Shown here in pieces: positions 1 through 6,056 of a stretch of 7,084 nucleotides of DNA (the first letter of the stretch is position 1; each line of letters opens with the position of its first letter). The DNA comes from Candidatus Brocadiaceae bacterium (GTDB lineage Bacteria; Planctomycetota; MHYJ01; JACQXL01; CAKKQI01), in the NCBI GenBank assembly GCA_919901895.1, contig CAKKQI010000069.1, forward strand, positions 1 to 7,084, written 5' to 3'. A program made the position numbers and the translations under genes. Under the pieces are notes generated by a model, which saw only the letters and a program-made list of their open reading frames with translations, was not told the origin of the DNA and searched no databases.

Positions 1-2006
1 GCATGGATTATAAAGTCGGCCTCAAAACTTATTTTGAACAGGGGAAGGAAATTGCCATCCAACTGGTTGACTCCCTCAAAACCTCCCGGGGCGATCAGGT
101 TTCGTTGCTGACCGCTTCAGCCAATCCCTTTGCTCCAGCCGGTGGTTTGATTTCCGAAGGTTCATCAGATTTTGAAAAAGTAAAAAAAACGATTGCTAAT
201 CTTTCCGTTTCTGATTTCGGAACTGATTTACTTAAAACATTCCAGGAATCATTGGAAGTTGCCGATAAATCCGACCGGACGCGTAAAGTTTTTTACCTGA
301 TTACCAACGCCCAGCGAACCGACTGGCCGATCGCCGACAAACAACAAGCTGGTTTTACCGAATTAATAAATAATCTGGGCAAAAAAGTGGAACTGCAGAT
401 TATTGATGTCAGCAAACCTCAGGCCGGTAATTATCTGATTACCAGGATAGAACCATCGCGACAGATTATTACGACCGATAGCCCGGTCACTTTTCAGGCT
501 GAAATCCGCAATTTTAACCCGCAGCCGGCGTACCAGATTCAGGTTGATTTTATCGTTGATAATTTTATGCAAGATAGCGCCGCGATTGACTTGCCGGCCA
601 ACGGCATAGCCACCACTTCTTTTAATTATGAATTCAAAGAACCGGGACCGCATTGGATTACTATCCGGCTGGCTTCAGATAATCTGGCCATTGATAATAA
701 ACGGTCTTACGCCATGGATGTTAAGGATACGCTCAAAATTTTGCTCGTTAACGGCGAAGGCGGAACTGAATCTTTTGATGATGAAACTATTTTTTTGCAG
801 TACGCCTTAAATCCCAGCCGGAGTGAAACAGAACGGGCTTCTATTTACGCCCTGGAAATAGCCAGCGACCTTGTTTTTGAAGACACGGATGTGAAAAAAT
901 ACGACCTGGTCGTTCTGGCGAACCTGCCGTTCCTTTCACAGGTCAAAGTAAAAAGTCTGGAGAAATATGTCTCGGCCGGAGGCGGGCTGCTTATTTTCCT
1001 CGGCGATAAAATAGACCGGACTATTTACAATGAATTGCTCTACCGGAACGGAAACGGTCTTTTGCCGGGCGAACTGGGCGGTATTCTGGGCGACCGCAAT
1101 CATGAAAAAGCAGTTTATCTGGAAGAAATAGATTTTACGCATAATGCGCTGGAATATTTAAAACCGCTTAAAGCCCAATTCGGCAAAATGGTTATTTATG
1201 AGTTCTATGACATTAAAATTGATGCGGCGCGTCAGGATACCCGCGTCATCGCGCGGTTTAATTCAGTCTCCGACCGGTCCGTCTCCGACGGTCCCGCCAG
1301 CGCGGGAGAAAATACTCCGGCTCTATCGGAAAAACTTTTCGGCCGCGGTAAAGTAATGCTGGTAACTACTTCGGCTGACGCCGAATGGAACCTGATGCCC
1401 GGCCGAAAACTTTACGTAATGTTATTTGACCAGATTGTAATGTATCTCGCATCTCAACCGTCTGAATTTAAAAACCTTCTGGTTGGACAAACGTTACGAC
1501 TATTACTTAAAACCTCCGATTACGCCCCAAATTTTTCGTTAGCTACCCCGCAACAGGGTTTAACAACCATTTCTCCGTTCCCGTTTCAGGACAAAACGGC
1601 AGATTCAGAACCAGGCCGATTCATGTTAGCTTACAACCGGACCGAACGGCACGGTATTTATACCTTAAACCGTTTGACGGAAAGCCAGACAGAAGAAGGG
1701 GCTCATGCTCCCTTAGAAGCGCCACCGGAACAGATCGCTCTTTTCTCTTATTGGGCGGTAAATCTTGACCCGGCCGAAGGAAACCTCCAGCGCATCACCG
1801 AAGAAGAACTTAAACAACTGTATCCCGGTTTTCAATTCAGGAAAACAGAAGAATTATCACAAACACCGGAAACCAGTATAACCAAACCACCACCCAGTTC
1901 TATCTGGAAATTTTTAGTTTATACCGTATTAATATTATTGGTGCTGGAATCAATCCTGGCGCAGCGTTTCGGGACCTTTTCAGCCTCGCCACGGCGGGGT
2001 AAATAA
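1..2006 (+). CDS. BatA-like VWA / amidotransferase-like membrane protein, 5' partial
   Basis: The reading frame is open from the left edge, so the ATG at 3 is probably internal. It fits the Met that follows the DxSxS metal motif of a VWA domain (SM-DYK), and the preceding codon ends in GC, as a Ser codon can. Numbering from that Met, residues 1-137 are the rest of the VWA domain (T74 is the likely MIDAS Thr; the strand ends LITNAQRTDW). Residues about 145-240 form a CARDB/Ig-like sandwich. Residues about 244-485 resemble a class I glutamine-amidotransferase fold without a catalytic Cys (GGGLLIFLGD; FGRGKVMLVTTSADAEW). One transmembrane helix lies at about 634-652. The missing N-terminus would normally carry two membrane helices (BatA domain). 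Such proteins usually sit downstream of MoxR and DUF58 genes and are thought to act with the MoxR ATPase in a membrane complex; the exact role is unknown. Oddities are an Asn at a MIDAS Asp position and a repeat-like insert at residues 421-438. The family assignment is fairly sure; the function is inferred. Confidence 0.85.
   Translation, partial: MDYKVGLKTYFEQGKEIAIQLVDSLKTSRGDQVSLLTASANPFAPAGGLISEGSSDFEKVKKTIANLSVSDFGTDLLKTFQESLEVADKSDRTRKVFYLITNAQRTDWPIADKQQAGFTELINNLGKKVELQIIDVSKPQAGNYLITRIEPSRQIITTDSPVTFQAEIRNFNPQPAYQIQVDFIVDNFMQDSAAIDLPANGIATTSFNYEFKEPGPHWITIRLASDNLAIDNKRSYAMDVKDTLKILLVNGEGGTESFDDETIFLQYALNPSRSETERASIYALEIASDLVFEDTDVKKYDLVVLANLPFLSQVKVKSLEKYVSAGGGLLIFLGDKIDRTIYNELLYRNGNGLLPGELGGILGDRNHEKAVYLEEIDFTHNALEYLKPLKAQFGKMVIYEFYDIKIDAARQDTRVIARFNSVSDRSVSDGPASAGENTPALSEKLFGRGKVMLVTTSADAEWNLMPGRKLYVMLFDQIVMYLASQPSEFKNLLVGQTLRLLLKTSDYAPNFSLATPQQGLTTISPFPFQDKTADSEPGRFMLAYNRTERHGIYTLNRLTESQTEEGAHAPLEAPPEQIALFSYWAVNLDPAEGNLQRITEEELKQLYPGFQFRKTEELSQTPETSITKPPPSSIWKFLVYTVLILLVLESILAQRFGTFSASPRRGK
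1266..1307 (+). repeat. In-frame repeat insert with two adjacent hairpins
   Basis: GTCTCCGACCGGTCC (1266-1280) is followed directly by GTCTCCGACGGTCCC (1281-1295), a 15-base tandem repeat matching at 12 positions and encoding SVSD-R then SVSD-G. The same stretch holds two abutting palindromes: CCGTC-TCC-GACGG (1279-1291) and TCCCGC-CAGC-GCGGGA (1292-1307). It lies between VIARFN and PALSEKLFGRGK, where related proteins usually have only a few residues, so it looks like an insertion that kept the reading frame. Confidence 0.6.
1984..1999 (+). repeat. GC-rich palindrome at the 3' end of the BatA-like gene
   Basis: CCTCGC and GCGGGG flank a CACG loop; the six-pair stem includes one G-U pair in RNA. 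It encodes ASPRRG in a short tail after the last membrane helix, ends just before the stop codon, and covers the only purine-rich ribosome-site candidate for the next gene. Confidence 0.45.
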
Positions 2007-2010
2007 AATT

Positions 2011-4476
2011 ATGAATCGATTGATTAATAGTCTATTCGGTATTGACCGCGGCACAACGGGCCAATGGGATTGGCTACCCGCCTGGCGTAACCTGCCGGAC
2101 GTCTGGATTGTAATGTTAATTATTATTCCGGCTGTTTTCCTCTTCAGCTTCATAGTTTACCGCAAGGAAAGTTATTCCGTTTCTTTACCGGTAAAATTAT
2201 TTTTAACCGGTTTGCGTTCTCTGGCTATTTTAATCGTTTTAATAATTTTATTCCAACCGATTATTATCTGGGAAAAAACGGTTGAACGCGAATCGACCCT
2301 GATTCTTCTGATTGATGAGTCGTTAAGCATGGGAATTAAAGATAAGTTTCCGGACCCCAAACAGCATCAAAAACTGACTGAACTGACCGGACTGTCTCAG
2401 GCGGACAAAAAAGAAACAGGCGCTCTTTCCATTATTTCCCGAATCGATGAAATGAACCGGCTGGACCTGGTTAATAAAGTATTGACCAATACCAGACTGG
2501 CTCTTTTAGAAAACCTGCAAAAAAAATATAAAATTAAATTATATACTTTTTCCAATCAGATTCGCGGTAAAACGATTGAACGAATCGGAGGAATTATCCC
2601 GACCGGCGAATCAACCGCGGTGGGAACGGCTTTAACCGACGTATTGAACGCCGAATCCAATTCTTTTATTGCCGGAATCATTCTTATTTCAGACGGCCAG
2701 AATAACGTCGGCCCGAATCCGGTTGATCTGGCTTCCTCGTTAATTAACCGGGGTAATCTGGTTCCGGTCTATACGATTGCCGCCGGTAATCCGCAGGACC
2801 CCAGAGACATTGAACTCCTGGAATTGCGCGCCCCGGAAGTGGCCCGGGCTAAAGATTTCGTTTCCTTTGATTTTTCCATCAGGAGCAAAGGATTTGAAAA
2901 TGAAACAATTACCGTAACGCTTAATGAATCCGCCTCAGGCGGAGACAAAGTCGTAGCCGAAGAACGAATCGCCCTCCCGGGTAATAACAAAAAACAAAGT
3001 TTATCGCTTCGTTATAAACCCCAAATACCGGGAGAATATATTTGCACCGTAACGGTCCCTCTTCAAACGGGTGAATTAATAGAAGAAAATAATACTTTAA
3101 CCCATCATTTAAAAGTAGTGGAAGAAAAAATCAGGGTGCTGTTTGTAGAAAATTACCCGCGTTGGGAATACCGTTATCTTAAAAACGCCTTAATCAGAGA
3201 CCATTCCATCAAAGCATCCTGCCTGCTCCTGGAAGCGGACCCTGACTTTCCGCAGGAAAGTTCACCGGGGGTACCGCCTTTAACCCGCTGGCCCCGTGAT
3301 AAAAAAGAACTTTTTGAATATGATGTTATTATTTTCGGAGATATTAATCCGCACCGGTTAGCCGAAGAAAGCGGCCACCCTTCTGAATTTATGAACGATC
3401 TGGTTAGTTTTGTGGAGGAAATCGGCGGTGGAATTGCCTTTATCGCCGGCCCAAAATATAACCCCAGAACTTTCCGGAATACGCCGCTGGCTGATTTACT
3501 GCCGGTGATACTGGAAGACGAAGATGTGTCTATTATCCAGGGCGATGAAACGCTAACCGAGGCATTTAAAATAAAATTAACTGCGGAAGGCCGGATGGAC
3601 CCGATGATGCGGTTGGAACCGGACCAGGCGGTCAACCAGGAACTCTGGGAAGATAACGACCAGAAAAATGACGGAATGCCCGGCTTGCTCTGGTTTTATC
3701 CGGCAAAAAAATCAAAATCCGGCGCTAAAGTCCTGGCGGTCCATCCTTTTGCAAAAAATAAATACGGACCTTATCCTCTTCTGGCGGCTCAACCTTATCC
3801 GCGCGGCCGTATTTTCTTTTCGGCGCTGGATGAAACCTGGCGCTGGCGCTTTATCAGGGGAGATAAGTATTTTTATACGTTCTGGAGTGAGATTATCAAA
3901 TACCTCTCAGGCGGCCGATTGCTGGGTAACAAACGTTATAATATCAAAGTAGACCCAACGAAATATTCGCTCGGCGCAAAAATAAATATTACGGCCCGGA
4001 TTTATAACGAAGAATTTGAGCCGCTGAAAGCCACCGGTTATACCGTTCATCTGGAATTACCCGATAAACTCAAAAAAGATTGGGAACTTAAAGCCGTTCC
4101 TAAAAAAACCGGCGAATTTTCCGGCCTTTATACCCCGAAAGAAATCGGTAACTACAACGTGTGGGCCGGACCGGAAGAAATCGGACGGGAAAAAGAACGC
4201 GGCTATGCTTCCTTCGTTGTTCACTGGCCCAAACAGGAATACGAAAATCCGACGGTTAACCGGCTCGCCCTGGAACAGATTGCCGAAAAAACCAAAGGTG
4301 TTTTTCTACCTATTTATCAAATTGACCAGTTACCGGCTAAAATAAAACCGCTGGGCGAAGTGGCTTTTTCAGAATCGCGGGAAGATGACCTCTGGGATAC
4401 CCCTTTTATTTTTCTCCTGTTCTTAGGCCTCATCGCCACGGAATGGATTATTCGCAAATTAGTTCTATTGCTTTAA
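2011..4476 (+). CDS. Membrane-anchored VWA protein with amidotransferase-like domain
   Basis: Complete 821-residue protein starting four bases after the previous stop, so probably translationally coupled to it. Two membrane helices (about 31-50 and 66-86) precede a VWA domain (about 96-260) with an intact MIDAS: D102-x-S104-x-S106, a Thr in STAVGTALTD (202 or 206), and D228 in ISDGQNN. An Ig-like segment spans about 275-370. A glutamine-amidotransferase-like domain (about 373-635) begins with VLFVENYPRWEYRYLKNAL and contains GGGIAFIAGPKYNPRTF, with no nucleophile Cys at the elbow, so it is probably non-catalytic. A second sandwich (about 645-740) and a C-terminal helix (about 797-815) follow. 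This topology places most domains outside or at the face of the membrane. It resembles the second VWA protein found beside BatA-like genes in MoxR operons and probably partners the upstream protein. The ribosome site is weak (a GGGG run about 11 bases upstream). Residues 305-312 look like a small insert encoded by a palindrome. Confidence 0.88.
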   Translation: MNRLINSLFGIDRGTTGQWDWLPAWRNLPDVWIVMLIIIPAVFLFSFIVYRKESYSVSLPVKLFLTGLRSLAILIVLIILFQPIIIWEKTVERESTLILLIDESLSMGIKDKFPDPKQHQKLTELTGLSQADKKETGALSIISRIDEMNRLDLVNKVLTNTRLALLENLQKKYKIKLYTFSNQIRGKTIERIGGIIPTGESTAVGTALTDVLNAESNSFIAGIILISDGQNNVGPNPVDLASSLINRGNLVPVYTIAAGNPQDPRDIELLELRAPEVARAKDFVSFDFSIRSKGFENETITVTLNESASGGDKVVAEERIALPGNNKKQSLSLRYKPQIPGEYICTVTVPLQTGELIEENNTLTHHLKVVEEKIRVLFVENYPRWEYRYLKNALIRDHSIKASCLLLEADPDFPQESSPGVPPLTRWPRDKKELFEYDVIIFGDINPHRLAEESGHPSEFMNDLVSFVEEIGGGIAFIAGPKYNPRTFRNTPLADLLPVILEDEDVSIIQGDETLTEAFKIKLTAEGRMDPMMRLEPDQAVNQELWEDNDQKNDGMPGLLWFYPAKKSKSGAKVLAVHPFAKNKYGPYPLLAAQPYPRGRIFFSALDETWRWRFIRGDKYFYTFWSEIIKYLSGGRLLGNKRYNIKVDPTKYSLGAKINITARIYNEEFEPLKATGYTVHLELPDKLKKDWELKAVPKKTGEFSGLYTPKEIGNYNVWAGPEEIGREKERGYASFVVHWPKQEYENPTVNRLALEQIAEKTKGVFLPIYQIDQLPAKIKPLGEVAFSESREDDLWDTPFIFLLFLGLIATEWIIRKLVLLL
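2929..2943 (+). repeat. 15-base perfect palindrome in the second VWA gene
   Basis: TCCGCC-TCA-GGCGGA has a perfect six-base stem with a three-base loop and encodes part of ESASGGD. It sits in a loop between two strands of the Ig-like segment. Its length is a multiple of three, so insertion would not disturb the frame. Confidence 0.5.
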
Positions 4477-4603
4477 AAATGTTCTCGCCCTGTATCTGTC
4501 AGAGGTTGCCCCAAATTCCGTTAGAATAAAGGGACTCAGACCATTCCTTCGGCGACAATCAAAATAAATATTTTAACGAATTAGGTATTAATTTGCATAT
4601 TGG

Positions 4604-4634
4604 TTGACACTATTACTAATGTGAAGCGTGAGAT
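4604..4634 (+). promoter_or_regulatory. Weak sigma-70-like promoter candidate
   Basis: A perfect TTGACA sits at 4604-4609, about 100 bases before the first peptidase gene. The best -10 partner, TGAGAT at 4629-4634, has a 19-base spacer and only three matches to TATAAT, so the call rests almost wholly on the -35 hexamer and the position in a gap. A more proximal alternative is the TATTCT at 4686-4691, but it has no good -35. Treat as tentative. Confidence 0.25.
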
Positions 4635-4671
4635 GAACGATTAATTACCTTTTAGGCTGTGCTTAGCTTGT

Positions 4672-4692
4672 TTAGAAATTAACTTATTCTAA
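4672..4692. repeat. Small inverted repeat before the first peptidase gene
   Basis: TTAGAA (4672-4677) and TTCTAA (4687-4692) are exact reverse complements separated by nine bases, ending seven bases before the AAGGA ribosome-site candidate. It could be an operator half-site pair or a weak 5'-leader hairpin. A six-base match in AT-rich sequence can easily arise by chance. Confidence 0.25.
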
Positions 4693-4698
4693 TTATAT

Positions 4699-4717
4699 AA
4701 GGATTATGAACGATATG
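4699..4717 (+). promoter_or_regulatory. Ribosome site and ambiguous start region of first peptidase
   Basis: AAGGA at 4699-4703 is the only Shine-Dalgarno-like sequence here. The first ATG (4706) leaves only two bases of spacing, which is tight. The in-frame ATG at 4715 leaves eleven, which is a little long. A third ATG follows at 4718. The true protein may therefore start three or four residues downstream of the annotated start. This would not affect the signal peptide. Confidence 0.5.
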
Positions 4718-6040
4718 ATGAATTTAAAAACAGCCACCAGGGTTTATGGGTTATTTTTCTTAATCTTCACTTTAATCAGTTGGGTCATCCTGTCCAGTTC
4801 AGTCCTACGGGCTCAGCCAGATAAAAACATCGAAGAAACCGTTAATCAGATCACAGCCAAAGAATTAAAGAAACATGTTGTTTTTTTGACAAGTCCGGAA
4901 CTGGCCGGCCGGGAAGCCGGCACGGCCGGAGGAAAAAAAGCGGCTGAATACGTCGCCGAAGAATTCAAGAATATCGGCTTAAAAACACTGGGACCGGACA
5001 GTTCTTATTTTCAGGAATTCAGCACCCGGGCTATGAGTAATCGGGGACCGCTCTTAGAAATGAGTAATGTTTTGGGGTATATTGAAGGTTCCGACCCGAT
5101 CCTGAAAAAAGAATCTCTTGTCATCGCGGCCCATTTTGACCACCTCGGACTGGGTGGTCCAATGAGCGGTTCACCCGGTCAACTTCATCCCGGTGCCGAC
5201 GATAATGCCTCCGGCACAGCCGGCCTGATTGAGCTGGCCCGGGCCTTTACCTCACTCACGGAAAAACCAAAAAGAAGCATCCTCTTTATCGCCTTTGATG
5301 GAGAAGAAATCAGAATGGCCGGTTCGAACCACTATGTTAAAAATCCTCTCTGGCCGCTGGATAATACCGTATCCATAATTAATATGGACCAAATCGGCCG
5401 GTCTACCGAAAACGGCTGTTTTGCCTTCGGCGCCCAGTCAAGCCCTGGTTCAAAAGAAATTTTAACTGAACTTAATCAAAATACCTCCAAAATAAACCTG
5501 GCCGTCGTCGATATGCCGGGTATGGGTAGTGACCATTCACCGTTTTACGAAAACAAAATACCTTATCTTCATTTTATGTCTGGTATGAACCCTGACCGGC
5601 ATACCCCCGGCGATACGATTGATAAAATAAACGCAGACGGAATGGAAAAGATCTGTCGTTTAATCTTCCGGTATGCTTTAAAAATAGCCAGCACCGACCA
5701 GCGGCCGGTTTATAAAGAAATGGCGCCAGGCGCCATGGGCCAGAACCAAATGGACGGCAGTCCGGACAGAATGAGTATGAAGAGAAAACCGCAACTGGGA
5801 ATAGTTCCTGATTTTCAAGGAAGCGAAAAAGGATGTAAAATTTTAGAGGTCAAAGACGACTTCCCGGCCGCCCTGGCCGGACTACAGGCCGGCGATATCA
5901 TTATTAAAATTGATAAGCAAGCCATCACCAGACCTCAAGACCTATCCGCTCTACTGGAAACTAAAAAACCGGAAGACGAAATAAGCGTGATTGTCTTACG
6001 GAATGCGGAAGAAAAAATATTTAAACTTATATTGAAATGA
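4706..6040 (+). CDS. Exported M28-family zinc aminopeptidase with PDZ domain
   Basis: A 444-residue protein that probably releases N-terminal amino acids from peptides outside the cytoplasm with a two-zinc site. Residues 1-36 look like a signal peptide: hydrophobic core about 14-33 and an LRA|QP cleavage site. The peptidase domain (about 48-330) contains the ELAGREAGT motif (65-72), H143 and D145 in HFDH, the bridging D165/D166 in GADDNASG, E200-E201 in FDGEE (general base and metal ligand), D228 in NMDQIGR and H277 in SDHSPF. All five ligands expected from Vibrio aminopeptidase (His97, Asp117, Glu152, Asp179, His256) are therefore present. Residues about 362-444 are a PDZ domain (LGIVPD start; GLQAGDIIIKID), which may bind substrate C-termini or partners. 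No PA insert is seen. The linker at 336-361 contains a palindrome-encoded stretch. A paralogue follows 13 bases later. The family call is very secure; the natural substrate cannot be read from the sequence. Confidence 0.93.
   Translation: MNDMMNLKTATRVYGLFFLIFTLISWVILSSSVLRAQPDKNIEETVNQITAKELKKHVVFLTSPELAGREAGTAGGKKAAEYVAEEFKNIGLKTLGPDSSYFQEFSTRAMSNRGPLLEMSNVLGYIEGSDPILKKESLVIAAHFDHLGLGGPMSGSPGQLHPGADDNASGTAGLIELARAFTSLTEKPKRSILFIAFDGEEIRMAGSNHYVKNPLWPLDNTVSIINMDQIGRSTENGCFAFGAQSSPGSKEILTELNQNTSKINLAVVDMPGMGSDHSPFYENKIPYLHFMSGMNPDRHTPGDTIDKINADGMEKICRLIFRYALKIASTDQRPVYKEMAPGAMGQNQMDGSPDRMSMKRKPQLGIVPDFQGSEKGCKILEVKDDFPAALAGLQAGDIIIKIDKQAITRPQDLSALLETKKPEDEISVIVLRNAEEKIFKLILK
4856..5722 (+). 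repeat. Tandem gene duplication, copy 1 (peptidase core)
   Basis: This segment aligns with 6225-7082. Long stretches are identical or nearly so at the DNA level, including synonymous positions, for example around 4899-4924 and 5216-5250. Signal peptides and linkers outside the segment do not align. This indicates a tandem duplication, possibly with later gene conversion. Confidence 0.85.
5720..5736 (+). repeat. 17-base perfect palindrome in the peptidase-PDZ linker
   Basis: ATGGCGCCAGGCGCCAT reads the same on both strands apart from its central base; as a hairpin it gives seven pairs with a CAG loop. It encodes MAPGAM at the junction between the peptidase domain and the PDZ linker, exactly where the alignment with the second peptidase runs into the window edge. 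Confidence 0.5.
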
Positions 6041-6056
6041 AAGGAGAAACATTGTG
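6041..6056 (+). promoter_or_regulatory. Strong ribosome site fixing a GTG start
   Basis: AAGGAG at 6041-6046 directly follows the stop of the first peptidase, and a GTG lies at 6054-6056 after a seven-base spacer. The overlapping TTG at 6052 is followed at once by TGA, so GTG is the only workable start. The short gap indicates one transcript for both peptidases. Confidence 0.85.

Larger units (their letters stand above)
4477..4705. other. Non-coding gap between VWA genes and peptidase pair
   Basis: This 229-base stretch is AT-rich in its second half and has no credible gene; the longest ATG frame just after the upstream stop encodes 16 residues. It contains a TTGACA hexamer at 4604-4609, an inverted repeat at 4672-4692 and an AAGGA ribosome-site candidate at 4699-4703. 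I see no GC-rich hairpin followed by a T run, so there is no recognisable intrinsic terminator for the VWA operon. It is the only real gap in the window and the natural place for a new transcription unit to begin. Confidence 0.7.

Noticed and set aside
3..5. ATG at the left edge as the true start of the first gene
   Set aside because: The encoded protein would begin inside the VWA metal motif and lack the first strand and the usual N-terminal helices; the frame is open to the edge, so the gene is truncated by the window.
3174..3635. 153-residue open frame on the - strand
   Set aside because: It lies wholly inside the well-supported second VWA gene, its translation is Ser/Arg-rich without family motifs, and it is best explained as a shadow of that gene. 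The smaller opposite-strand frames at 363-653, 936-1142, 2172-2360 and 2769-2990 are rejected for the same reason.
3668..3952. 94-residue + strand frame overlapping the second VWA gene
   Set aside because: It is out of frame with a gene whose domains continue across this stretch, and it has no ribosome site or recognisable motif. The frame at 628-810 is similar.
4479..4529. 16-codon ATG frame directly after the VWA gene
   Set aside because: Too short, no ribosome site and no recognisable leader-peptide features such as repeated codons followed by a terminator.
4561..4574. Palindrome AAAATA-AA-TATTTT as a terminator
   Set aside because: The stem is all A-T with a two-base loop and there is no following T run, so it would not act as an intrinsic terminator; such palindromes are expected in AT-rich DNA.
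4601..4620. Sigma-54 promoter starting at TGG
   Set aside because: There is no GC element at the required -12 position after the GG, so the consensus is not met.
4899..4924. GCCGGC-rich palindromic run as a regulatory or mobile repeat
   Set aside because: It recurs at the matching place in the second peptidase because both encode the conserved ELAGREAGT motif with the same Gly/Ala codons; gene duplication explains it.
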